Notes under the pieces: generated by a model
Told to the model about the DNA's origin: nothing
The model's database searches: none
The model's input: only the letters and a program-made list of their open reading frames with translations
Shown here: positions 1 to 9,640 of the stretch, piece by piece
Layout of the letters: every line of letters starts with the position of its first letter
Position numbering within the stretch: position 1 is the first letter of the stretch
Translations under genes and position numbers: made by a program
Assembly: GCA_000969725.1 (NCBI GenBank)
Contig: JXSR01S017498.1
Strand: one strand, 5' to 3'
DNA length: 21,502 nt
Source of the DNA: Ophiothrix spiculata
Lineage: Eukaryota > Echinodermata > Ophiuroidea > Amphilepidida > Ophiotrichidae

Positions 1-95
1 GTAGCATTAGTTTTGGTAAAAAATTGACAAAGATATTATACTCTTTCATTGATAAAAGTCTACAGTTTACGTAATTTCATTTGGGTTATGAAAGA
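1..95 (-). repeat. LINE fragment, exact copy of 1955-2049
   Basis: Bases 1-95 are identical to 1955-2049 and then diverge abruptly (aaagaatgcc versus aaagacaaat). The right-hand copy belongs to a LINE remnant on the minus strand, so this is a second piece of the same element. It probably continues to the left of the window. Confidence 0.9.
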
Positions 96-877
96 ATGCC
101 AAAGAAAAAATATATAGAAAAATGTGTTTTCATAGTCTGCTATATTATTGGTACATTCTCTCATGAAATATGCCATGTAACATTTCTTAAAATTGTTCAA
201 ATGTGTACAGTTACATTTTGACTACAAGATTTTTAATAACTAATGCATCACATTTAGCATATGATCTCAGATAGGGTATTTATTTGAACAGGTATGTCCT
301 TAATAGGTTATGGTCAATTTATGGTCTTAGATAATCATTTCAATAATTTTTGCTAATTTTTTGACTCTCATATGGTCACCTTTTGAACATGTAGCACATG
401 GATGGTTACCCGGGCATACATATCAGTCCCTCCCTCGGTTGAATGGGCTGTTAATATATATACTTATTGATCTTTTTGTATAATTTTTCCACTTTCTGAA
501 AATCATATTTCACTCTTTTTCATTCTTTTGAAGCCTATCTTTTTGTATAGTTTTTCCACTTTCTGAAAATCATATTTTCACTCTTTTTCATTTTTTTAAA
601 GCAATAATATTTTTCTGCTTTAGTTGCCTTTTTTGCCAATATGAGGTGTGCACTGGCAAAATGAGCAGAAAGTCGCAAATTTCAAACCTGAGTTTATTGC
701 ATATTTTAATTCTCTATAATCTCAGCTTTCAAATGATATATAATATGTCACACTTTCTTTCCCCATTCTCCATTCAGAGATCAAAATACAAGGCAGTCCA
801 CTGAAAACCTGTTAATAAAAATAAACTGTAAATTGACTTTCAAATTACTGATTACTATAGTTTATGGTAGTCAAATA
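96..877. other. Intron, mostly featureless, with a 67-base tandem duplication
   Basis: AT-rich non-coding sequence. Bases 471-537 and 538-604 are two near-identical copies of a 67-base unit beginning tctttttgtat and containing ccactttctgaaaatcatat. No exon or other structure was seen. Confidence 0.7.
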
Positions 878-1114
878 TGATCAATTACTGTATAAGTGGT
901 ATTTTTGCGCTACATTTATTTTCACGCTTTTCGCACCAAATGGGATTCTCGAAAATAAATGCACCGCCAAAAATAATTTGTATTTCTTGCAAAGGATATT
1001 ATACCTGCCAATATTCACATGCGCAAAAATAAAAATGCACAAAATGGTCCAAAATTGGCCGTGCGCGAAAATTACTGAGCGCAAAAATATTGGCATTTAC
1101 AGTAACCGTGATCA
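878..1114. mobile_element. 237-base foldback/MITE-like element
   Basis: The ends are inverted copies of each other. The left end reads tgatcaattactgtataag...atttttgcgct. The reverse complement of the right end reads tgatcacggttactgtaa...atttttgcgct. The inner arms continue with weaker similarity (ttttcacgc versus ttttcgcgc). Open frames across it on both strands are a by-product of the palindromic structure. No transposase is present. A clear target-site duplication was not found, so the family is unassigned. Confidence 0.65.
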
Positions 1115-1518
1115 ATTGCACTTCCCGGCATAATTGACCTTCTAAACTTGACTTATTGTTAAACACTCATGCATGGATGTGTTTTATGTCAATAAACAAA
1201 ATTCGACCTTCTCACCATATTATAACTTTAAAAGCCATTTATTAAAAATCTTCATTCACGACTTTCTGCTACTTTTTTTTGCTAGAGCAACCCACATATT
1301 CCTAGATCTTAACATAGAATCTCATTTTCTCAAGTTGGAGTGTTGAGAAGTATTAGCGGAAGTAGACAAATTACCCCAAATATAAAAACTATAAAGCTTG
1401 GTAACCATCTATTGAAATGCAAGAAATGAAATCTTGTCTCTAGTGATCTTTGCAAAAGACAATTTTATGTTTTTAAAGCCTAATAAATGTATGTTGGCTG
1501 TAACAGAGATAGATATTC
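1115..1518. other. Intron, nothing recognised
   Basis: AT-rich sequence with no convincing exon, inverted repeat or tandem repeat. Confidence 0.6.
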
Positions 1519-2049
1519 ATTATTTATTTCTTTATTTGGCATAATCAGCAGAACAATACAAAAACTGACATGGCAATATCATGAAAAACAATAAACAGAC
1601 AACCAATTGGAGCCAAGATAACAAATAAAGCTGACTGAGTATGTTCACTTATTTCCAATGGGTCCAGAACAAAAAGGTGCCTGCGAAAAATTAACAAAGA
1701 CAAGAGACAAAAGGCACAAAAGACGCCACGGAAATCATTGAACAAATTCAGCTAGCTCTTGGTTCATCGACATGGTGGACAGATGAGATTTAACCTGTTT
1801 TTTAAAAGCATACTTTTCTGTTATAGACCTGATATTGGTTGGAAGTGAATTCCAATCAAGGATACCCTGATAGTTAAATGACTTGGAAATGCTAGTGACA
1901 CTTGGCCCTGGGACATGAACATTGTGTGAGCAAGACCTTGTGTTGTGGGAATGAGTAGCATTAGTTTTGGTAAAAAATTGACAAAGATATTATACTCTTT
2001 CATTGATAAAAGTCTACAGTTTACGTAATTTCATTTGGGTTATGAAAGA
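1519..2049 (-). mobile_element. 3' end of a CR1/L2-type non-LTR retrotransposon (5' truncated)
   Basis: Read on the minus strand, the element enters at 2049, carries the last part of the reverse-transcriptase ORF down to a stop at 1737-1735, and then has a ~215-base 3' UTR. The 3' UTR ends in an A-rich tail read as aaataaagaaataaataatg near 1519-1545. Severe 5' truncation is typical of LINE insertions. Part of it (1955-2049) is repeated exactly at 1-95. Confidence 0.8.
1735..1989 (-). pseudogene. Reverse-transcriptase C-terminal fragment (CR1/L2/Jockey-like LINE)
   Basis: This is an open minus-strand stretch of 84 codons. It carries the familiar C-terminal signature of CR1/L2/Jockey-clade reverse transcriptases. 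An H-S-H-N-T-R-S motif is followed by a V-P-G-P segment, then SKSFNYQGILDWNSLPTNIR, then a lysine-rich helix FKKQVKSHL before the stop. The catalytic palm motifs are not included, because the element is truncated upstream. An in-frame TAA at 1992-1990 closes the reading frame, so the copy is dead. It lies antisense to the host gene within an intron. Confidence 0.82.
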
Positions 2050-2114
2050 CAAATTACTATTACATAAATAATGGTATGTTAAGTGTTTTTATGAATTGTG
2101 TGCTAATTTTGCAG

Positions 2115-2287
2115 GTAATCCCAGCCCAGGTGTGTCTTGGTATATCAATGGACAACTCATACCCGTAGTGACTGTAGTACGAGGACGTGATTATATCTTC
2201 TATGTATCTGGTGGTAAAGATCATGGCTTTTATATCACCAATGATGAAATGGGTGGCTACCTGGTGCAGTCTCCAGAAGAACTACGA
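2115..2287 (+). CDS. Skeletor-like protein, internal exon (C-terminal cupredoxin-like block, part 1)
   Basis: The acceptor is ttttgcag at 2107-2114 and the donor is CGA|gtaagt at 2287/2288. The first two bases (GT) complete a codon begun in an upstream exon outside the window. The following 57 residues contain the family's post-DOMON block: PSPGVSWYINGQLIP, then a VVRG turn and strand YIFYVSGG, then KDHGFYITND and GGYLVQSPEELR. In relatives, as I recall them, the stretch between the GG turn and the HPFYITD-like motif is longer. Here it is only K-D, so a loop seems shortened. The histidine of HGFYIT is kept. Reading on past the donor gives V-S-stop, as expected for intron. A minus-strand LINE remnant ends only 65 bases upstream of the acceptor. 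Confidence 0.85.
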
Positions 2288-3888
2288 GTAAGTTAATATA
2301 ATTTTAGGTGGAGGCAGTTATTGAACACATATTAACCAAAGAAATCCCATAACTTAGTACAGCATGCCACATCTATAGACCTTTTCAAACAGCGATCGGA
2401 AAATTTTTGGAAAACATGGTCACGTGCCACAGCAGTGCAGTCGGCAGACGACAATAAAAACAAAAGGAGATAGTACCGCAAAAGTGCATAATAAAAACGG
2501 CAACGTTCGTCATTGTTGGAAACATGCTGTAGAAGTGTCGAACTTTGTCAAAAGATGAGGCACAAGGTACTGTTTATTTCCCGGAAACGATCGGAATTTG
2601 TTCAAGCTTTCGGGTATCTTCGGAAAAGATCTGTTTGAAAAGGTATATTGCCTATATTTATAGTAGGCATGATAATCTAAAAATATTCAAGTTCGTGTTG
2701 CAACCCATAATGGCCAGGGCTAGTCATTGATATTTTTCCTATAATCAGCGAGCAGGTAACTTTCTCTATATGTAACTTTCTCTTAAGAAAAGTTACCCAC
2801 CCTACGAGAAATTTATTAGAAATGACCCATGCAGCACCATGACCATTTCAAATGAGCTCTTGTGTAGACCAAATTTGTGGCTACACAAAATCAACTCTTT
2901 TTGCCGTTATTGGCTTTGAAAATATCACTAAATGCCTTTCGGTAGGTATTTACTGAAAGATGCATTGTCATTCAGAGATATTGTTTTTCTGACAAATTAA
3001 AAAGTATGATGGAAACCACAAAGGACAAGCTAACAAAATGTTACCAATTTTGTGGAATGTTTCCATTGCGTATTTTTTAAAGGTAAAACAAGAATGTGAT
3101 GATCACATGTTTCGGACCCTATTTTGGTGACATTAGTCATACTCATATCTGCCTATGAGCAAACCACATTCAAGAATAAGTTGTGGTTCATTCTCTGAAT
3201 GTATACTAACCAGCCTATAGTTTATTATAGCATATTAATTTAGGGGAGAGGAGCACATTTTAGATCCTGTCCAGATCATGCAAATTTTGACATGTGAAAG
3301 TATTGTTATAGTTTATCCATGGTATGCTATTTTCTCATGATAATATGAATGCCTATTAAGGTAAATGCAGTCCAGAGTCACTATTTTTAAAATTATTGAT
3401 GGAGGTATAAAACAAAAACGTTTCCCAATGTTTAATGACATTATCTAATATTGTGAAATATCCTTGACCTCGTTAGCTTAGCTTATCTTATCTTACCATA
3501 CACTGTATGTAGTGCCACTAAGTGGAGCATTTGCAGAGGGGACTAACGGCTTAACGTGACTCCTGAACCATGGAGCAATTAGAGTAAACTTTTTTGACCA
3601 AAGAAACAAGAAAATGTCCGACAGGCTCTGACCCATATTCTATGTATTATGAGCCCTGTGCTCTTAACCATGCACTTGGCAGCGCTCCTCTTTGATATGT
3701 ATATAGCATAATGGTAAAAAGATGCAGTGTCACAGAGTAACACTCACTATCATTTATCCTTCCTCCCATATGGGCCAAGACTAGGGGAAAAAGGGACCTC
3801 CCATAGTCCTTATTAGCCAACAACATATGATTTATGGAAAAAACAGAATCAGCTGCTGAAAACAGCTGACACAGAATCAATAGATGCA
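2288..3888. other. Intron 1, 5' part, little recognised
   Basis: AT-rich non-coding sequence. The only structures seen are small hairpins: one around 2772-2805 (gtaactttctcttaagaaaagttac) and one around 2872-2886 (tgtgtag/ctacaca). No exon was found. Confidence 0.6.
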
Positions 3889-3961
3889 CATGTGATTGCC
3901 TGTTGGGTCATGTGACTGCAAGCTGGTCATGTGATTGCGTGATTGGTCATGTGATTGCCTG
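3889..3961. repeat. Short tandem repeat built on (g)gtcatgtgattgc
   Basis: Four imperfect copies of a roughly 14-20-base unit, catgtgattgc/catgtgactgc, mostly preceded by ggt, lie side by side. Confidence 0.6.
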
Positions 3962-4239
3962 ATAAGGTGGGACGACCCTAAGAGTCTCAAAAAGCAAGAT
4001 AGTGTTAATAAGTAAGATAGCCTGCTGAACATTTGTTGATTCCTTATATAATGTTTATTCCAAACATTTTAGTATAGACCAACTCTTGCCTTAGGTTTAA
4101 GTTTTGCAACCTCTGTTTCTTTCAACAGCCCCTCAAATTTATTACCCTTTCTTTTCCCCCTTAAATAAGATTTAATGTTTTTATACCTATAGGGCCATCC
4201 TTTTTCCCTGGATTGAAAATTAGAAGGGGGATTATGGCA

Positions 4240-5345
4240 TAGTAGTGGATGTCTGTGTCGTCTGCGTCGTCGTGAAAAGGGTTGACATTTGCCTCTATCT
4301 CCGGAACCGTAAGGCCTACGGTAACGAAACTTGGTGACATGAAGGGTCTCGGGATAAACTTGCGCTGCGAAACTTTTGGGGGATGTGGTCAAGGTCATTC
4401 AAGGTCAAAAGGTCATTTGAGGTCAAATCTCAAAAATGTTTTTAGGGACTTTGACCAAAATCCAAATTTTTTTTCTTCGGTAAAAGTTAACCCAACCCCT
4501 TCAAATGTTAACCCTACCTTATTTTGAATTGCGCACCACATATTCAAAAACCGGCCCGATCGGCCATTTAATTAACGAACACAATACATTTTAAGATGGC
4601 GCTCTTACATGTAATCCTATGGAATCTGGAGAGAGAAAATGGCCATATCTCTTAAACGAAGCATAATATTTTTTTAAGGGTTTTTATAGGGACTTCCGCA
4701 GAAATCAATTTTTTTGCGGTAAATGTTATTAGGTGTATGTTCCTCTTAGACCAGCGATCAAAGTTGTCAATGATGACGCTGTCGTTTAATGCTTCCTTGG
4801 GGTCAAAGGTCAACAGAAAGGATATAGGGAGGTCGAATTTTCAACTTCATCTGATTTCAAAGGTTAAGATATCAAATTGTTTGTCTTGGACCAGCAAAAG
4901 TGTTAATGGTGACCCTGTTGTTTGACCCTTCCGTGGGGGTCAAAGGTCAACAGAAAGGATATATACAACTTCATCTGATTTCAAAGGTTAAGATGTCAAA
5001 TTGTTTGTCTGGGACCAGCGATCAAAAGTGTTAATGGTGACCGGTTGAAAATGTTAAGATGTTTGTCTGGGACCAGCGATCAAAAGTGTTAATGGTGACC
5101 CTGTCGTCTGACCTTTCCCTTGGGGTCAAAGGTCAAAAGAAAGGTCAAATTTTCAACTTTGTCCGATTTCAAAGGTTGAGGTGTCAAATTGTTCGTCTTG
5201 GACCTGTGATCAAAAGTGTCATTGGTGACCCCATCGTCCGACCTTTCCCTTGCGGTCAGATTTTCAAAGGTTAAGGGGTCAGTTTGTTCGCCTTAAACCA
5301 GTTATCAAAAGTGTTTATGGTGACCTGTCGCCCGTCCTTTCCCTT
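4240..5345. repeat. GGTCA-rich degenerate tandem repeat, tract 1
   Basis: After a GTCGTC-containing lead-in (4250-4275), degenerate units of roughly 125-140 bases repeat, some shortened. The anchor ccagcgatcaaaagtg or a close variant recurs at about 4750, 4890, 5014, 5072, 5202 and 5297. Each unit also carries gatttcaaaggttaag-like and ggggtcaaaggtca segments. AGGTCA-type half-sites are frequent: four in a row at 4392-4425, and direct repeats with one-base spacing (gggtcaaaggtca) at 4800, 4937 and 5123. Apparent reading frames in the tract are repetitive and non-coding. The region 9780-9850 carries the same unit and ties this tract to tract 2. Confidence 0.8.
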
Positions 5346-6401
5346 GGGGTCAAATATCTACATTTTTTGGGATCGCGCCGGCCAGGGGGATCATGTGGTT
5401 CCGAAAACCAGTATTTTTCAATATGCCACAAACATCAGGAAACATTACGTGCTTCTTTAATTGAACTTGAGCATTTTATTGTTTTGGTTATCATTCTTAA
5501 AGGATAAGCATACCTTCCAACATTAGGTAACATATTTAAATTCTTCTTTTTAGATTTAACCCAATAGCTCAAAAAAAACCTGGCAAGTAGTGCAATTACA
5601 CGCTATTCATATGATTTTGCTCAAATGTGTCAAAATTTATCTATTATTAGCTGTATTTCCTAAATGTTTGGTATTAAGAATATTTTACTTCAGATAAGAT
5701 CATTTTTTCATTCTTAATAGTACACAACCAAGTTCAAACTCAAACAACTGCATGCATCATTTTGTGATGTTTATGACCACCTCACAGAATTGCCCTATAT
5801 TGCTCATACTCAGCAAAATGTTAACATGAAATTAGCAATAGGCCTACGTGGAAAAAACAGGATAATTTCAAATAATGGACAACAGAATGCGGTCCCTTGG
5901 AAAAGTATATAATTGTTTTTTCCCAAAACTAATGTATGCAATTTTGGTGCATACTTTTTGCACATTTATTTAATTATTAGTTTGTTTGTTTGTTTATTAT
6001 TGAATTGAATTTCACCATAGTTCACCCACCCATCTTGGAATTAATGCTATGAATTTAGGTAAATGTACTTTCTATTTGCTCCAACACTGTAAAATTAGAC
6101 CTACTCCCACATTCTCTGATTGAACAGGTTTTGGAATCACATTTCATAATGTTTTAAAGGAAATCAAAACCAAACTGAAAGAAGCATTGCTAGATCCACG
6201 ATTAGAGTGAAGAACCGTTAGTTCATTGAACCTGGGTGAAAATTGGGTTCCATATCGTTTGTCATTTTAAGGGAGAAAACCAGTAAAGGAAACTAAAACA
6301 AGTCAGTTGTTATGAATGTCCAATAGAAATTATTTTTATGGTCAAATTACTCGTATATGTAGATATTTTTTGAGAAAAAATTGCACCTTTGAGTCTTAAT
6401 T
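5346..6401. other. Intron 1, nothing recognised
   Basis: AT-rich sequence without convincing exon or repeat. The edge near 5370-5420 (ggccagggggatcatgtggt) looks like the end of the preceding repeat unit. Confidence 0.55.
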
Positions 6402-6980
6402 AGGGATTGCCCATGATTTTCAAAAAATTGAGATGGTCTACAGAATCATTAAATTATACCTACTGAATAGTGCAAACACATTTAAAAGTCAGAAATCTAC
6501 ATAATTCTTTTTAAACACAAGTTTATTAAACCCTGTTTTACTCACAACATGGAATTTGTGTTCCTTCTCCAGCTTTGATACTCTTTGGTGTATGTTTCTG
6601 TAAAATATCACTCTGGGGAAATTATAAAACATATTTCTTCATTCATTTTGAGTTTTTCAACTCAAATAGATCTTAAATTCAATATATATTGGATTGCATA
6701 TGACCCAGTTAAAAGCTGAATCATTTCAAACATTAAAAAAAATGAAAAAATAAAAATAATTTCAACAGTGTAACTTAGCTGTCAAATGGATTTATGGTTA
6801 TCGGTAACCATAAATATGAAAATGGACAATTTTGTCTCTAATAAGTCACCATTTCTTAGTTTTTGATAAAACAATCACAGTGGTTAATTAGTGTCTATGG
6901 GCATGCTCTTCCTGTAACACCAAAAAATTGTCATGCTGGGAAAAAGTGAAATTTTGGAATCAAGATGATGGGCAATCCCT
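6402..6980. mobile_element. Possible 579-base MITE with 13-base terminal inverted repeats
   Basis: agggattgcccat at 6402-6414 is the exact reverse complement of atgggcaatccct at 6968-6980, and the similarity continues inward (gatttt.. versus catcttgatt). The right end is followed by TTAA and the left end is preceded by TTAATT, so the target duplication is unclear. Inside is AT-rich non-coding sequence with a small hairpin at 6790-6815 (tttatggtta/taaccataaa). Confidence 0.45.
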
Positions 6981-7279
6981 TTAACTATCCTCTGCAGGAG
7001 GTACATGAATCTTTATTGATTTTATTTTTTCGAAGTGAATCTTCACTTTATTTTTATCAAATAATGTGAATGAGGGTGAATCTTTGTTCAGATGCTCAAA
7101 ACACTTAAGAAAAAAATATGTGCTAAGACTTTTATAGGGTAGATTCAAGACTCCCATTGATGCTTGCATAAGGTAAATCTAGCCGGTCATGTTTATCATG
7201 TGGGTCCTATTTGTTGTACATCTAACCCACCTCATCCATACCTAACTCCAATCTGGTAATAGTTTATTAGAGTTGATAA

Positions 7280-7329
7280 TTACCTTTATTTGGACATTAT
7301 TCTTAAGAATAATGTCCAAATAAAGGTAA
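7280..7329. repeat. Perfect 50-base palindrome
   Basis: Every base from 7280 to 7329 pairs with its mirror, centred on cttaag at 7302-7307. The half-arm begins ttacctttatttggacatta. There is no loop spacer, so it could extrude as a cruciform. Confidence 0.95.
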
Positions 7330-7339
7330 GGAAAAAGTA

Positions 7340-7364
7340 TACTTTAGGTCCCATCAAAAACTAT

Positions 7365-7396
<32 letters not shown>

Positions 7397-7539
7397 AACT
7401 AACCCTAACCCTAATCCTACACCCTAACCCTAACCCTAAATTAAACCTAACCCTAACACTAACCCTAAACCTAAATTAAACCTAACCCTAACACTAACCC
7501 TAAACCCTAACCCTAAAATTATGGATGGGACCTAAAGTA
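7340..7539. repeat. Telomere-like CCCTAA array bounded by 16-base inverted repeats
   Basis: From about 7366 to 7517 the + strand is a run of CCCTAA repeats, the complement of the animal telomere repeat TTAGGG. It is interrupted by degenerate units (aaactaa, taatcctac, aaattaaacc). It is flanked by exact 16-base inverted repeats: tactttaggtcccatc at 7340-7355 and gatgggacctaaagta at 7524-7539. The symmetrical boundaries argue for a mobile element that has expanded an internal telomere-like satellite, rather than a bare interstitial telomere repair scar. Confidence 0.85.
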
Positions 7540-7555
7540 CACTTGGTCCGAATGA

Positions 7556-7732
7556 TATATTATACAAATATTGACTGCTTTGAGGGGCATGGTTTAAATT
7601 ATTTTCCCGAGGTGATCTCAAAACCATGAATATGCCCGAAGCGAAGCTGAGGGCATATTCATGGTTTTGAGATCACCGAGGGGAAATAATTCTAACCATG
7701 CCCCGAAGAAAAAGCAGTCAATATTTGTTTTA
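7556..7732. mobile_element. Foldback element with ~82-base arms
   Basis: The left arm 7556-7637 and right arm 7651-7732 are near-complete reverse complements around a 13-base loop (gaagcgaagctga). The arms contain tgactgctttgaggggcatgg and gaggtgatctcaaaaccatgaa and their complements. Related GC-richer sequence continues to about 7945 (gcccgggcatatttttcac read in reverse), so the foldback may be one end of a larger element. No protein is encoded. Confidence 0.8.
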
Positions 7733-7944
7733 TATACCGAATATATAGATTTTTCATCTGGTTGGTTAAAAGAATCATTTTTGAACTTAAAACGCCCGAT
7801 GGTCAATTATAGTCGCGCACGTATTGCTCGTGTTACACCAGCGCCGCAAAATATGCTAAGCGGGCCTAGTGAAAAATATGCCCCGGGCCTAGTAAAATCC
7901 AAGCCCTCACTTTTAACCAATCAGAGGACAGCAATCTATATATG

Positions 7945-8100
7945 AGGTATATAATATCTTTAATATCATACCAAAATCATGTAATTTTACTAAATTGTTG
8001 AAAAAATATGACAAAATTTGATGCACAATGAACATACCTCATCCATACCAATCACATCCATACCTATTTCCACCTCTGGCAAAACAAGCTAATTAACTTG
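7945..8100. repeat. Dispersed ~100-base repeat, copy 1 of 3
   Basis: The stretch tttaatatcataccaaaatcatg ... tgacaaaatttgatg ... cataccaatcac resembles 9905-10050 (caatcataccaaaattatg ... gacagaaaaattgatg ... acataccacttccaccc) and 10115-10195 (gaaaatgataccacaattatg ... tgacaaaatttgatg). The copies are diverged and lie on the same strand, at the edges of GGTCA tract 2. Confidence 0.6.
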
Positions 8101-9640
8101 GTCGAACTTGGTCAGAAGGACCAATGACCTTGCCTGAATATGTCATATGACTTTGACCTCAGTTTGACCTTTGACCTTGATACAGGGGTCAAAAACATGA
8201 TTTTCTACAAAAGCCTACTTCTCCCAGAAATTAAATGCGATGATAACAGCTCTTGGTCATGTGACTTGACTTTAGTCAGTGCAAAAAAGTCTTACTCGGA
8301 TAAGCGATTAAAGGTCATTAAGGGGGTCAAATGGGGGGGTCAAAGGTCAAATTTTTCAAAAATCATTAAAAATCAATATCTGCCAAGTGCAAGGTGGTAT
8401 AATTATTCTACTTGCATAGAAAAATTGGCAAAATATACTGAACAAATATAGGTGACCTTTGACCCCAAAGGTCAAAGTTCATAGGTCAAAGGTCAAATTA
8501 TCAAAATGCTCCGATTGGCTTGAAAAATGGTATGCAGGTACTTTAGGACATCCTGAACAACAAAAACAAATTTTTAAAATTATCCGAGGTCATCAAGGGG
8601 GTCCTAAGGGGGTCAAAGATCAAATTATCAAAATGCTCCGATTGACCTGAAATTTGGTATGCAGGTACTTGAGGACATCCTGAACAACAAAAACACATTT
8701 TTAAAATCATCCGTGGTCATAAACTCTTAAGGGGGTCAAAAGGGGTCAAAGGTCAAATTACAAAAATGCTCTGATTGACCTGAAATTTGGTATGGGTGTA
8801 CTTTAGGACATCCTGAGCAACATAAACACACTTTAAAAATCATCCGAGGTCGTTAAGGGGGTCAAAAGGGGTCAAAGGTCAAATTATTAAAATGGTCCGA
8901 TTGACCTGAAACTTGATATTGATGTACTTTAGGGCATCCTGAGCAACATAAACATAATTTTAAAATCATCCAAGGTCATTAACAGGGTCTTAAGGGGGTC
9001 TAAAGGGGTTAAATTGTCAAAATGCTGTGATTGACCTGAAATTTGATACGGATGTACTTTAGGACATCCTTTGCAAAATAAAAACATTTTGAAAATTATT
9101 TAAGGTCATAAAGGGGGCCAAATAGGGGTCAAAGGTCAATCATTCAAAAATCATGAAAAATCAATATTTGCCAAGTGCAAGGTGGTATAATTATTTTATT
9201 TGCACAAATAGATTTGCAAAAATGTACTGAACAAAATTAGGTGACCTTTGACTCTATTTGTCAAGATTCATAGGTCAAATTTCAAATTTTCAAAATGCTC
9301 TGTTTGACTTGAAAATTTATATGGATATACATCATCATGAATATCCTGAACAACATAAAAACATTTCAAAACTCATCAGAGGTCGTTTTTTTTTTCTGGA
9401 AAGTTTTGTTTGTTAGACAGGTTGCTGAAAAAGGTCGTAGTCAATGCCGTCTTGTGTGCCATGTCTGCATGGCTAGTTTCTTCTTTCTTTCTTCTTTATT
9501 TCAACACTTTGATCATCAATATCTCCTAAGTCCTTTGGCTGATTTTCATCAAACTTGGTCCAAAGTAGTTGTGGGCCAGCCCAATTATGTCACATGACCC
9601 AGGTGACCTCAAAGGTCATCTGAGGTCAAAAATCAATTTT
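8100..9640. repeat. GGTCA-rich degenerate tandem repeat, tract 2, with higher-order structure
   Basis: Units of about 126-136 bases carry a recurrent anchor aaaatgctccgattgacctg, with its atgct at 8506, 8633, 8766, 8892 (variant atggt), 9022 and 9295. Each also has a ggacatcctgaacaacaaaaa-type segment and a ggggtcaaaggtcaaa segment. A distinct unit (aatcaatatctgccaagtgc) occurs at about 8371 and again 788 bases later, giving a higher-order period of six units. DR1-type sites (two GGTCA half-sites one base apart) occur at 8165 (reverse), 8337, 8453 (reverse), 8469, 8483, 8743, 8869 and 9126. Reading frames here are repetitive and not genes. Confidence 0.85.

Noticed and set aside
864-1133. Open frames on both strands
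   Set aside because: They are mirror products of a foldback element with inverted ends.
1545-1745. 66-residue minus-strand frame with hydrophobic character
   Set aside because: It lies in the 3' UTR of the LINE remnant, downstream of the reverse-transcriptase stop at 1737-1735.
3889-3961. CRISPR-like short repeat cluster
   Set aside because: The units are adjacent and imperfect without unique spacers of constant size, and the setting is eukaryotic.
4069-4527. Overlapping open frames on both strands (109 and 81 residues)
   Set aside because: They lie across the lead-in and start of a non-coding tandem repeat, have repetitive composition, and lack any recognised domain or splice context.
7366-7517. 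True chromosome-end telomere
   Set aside because: The CCCTAA array is short, degenerate, internal to an intron and bounded by inverted repeats, so it is not a chromosome terminus.
7618-7945. Open frames over the foldback
   Set aside because: The two strands read the same palindromic arms. The frames have no domain and coincide with the repeat borders.
8140-8650. Open frames of 103 and 63 residues
   Set aside because: They arise from the GGTCA-rich tandem repeat. Their residues follow the repeat unit (KVKVHRSK-type stretches) and do not resemble a protein family.
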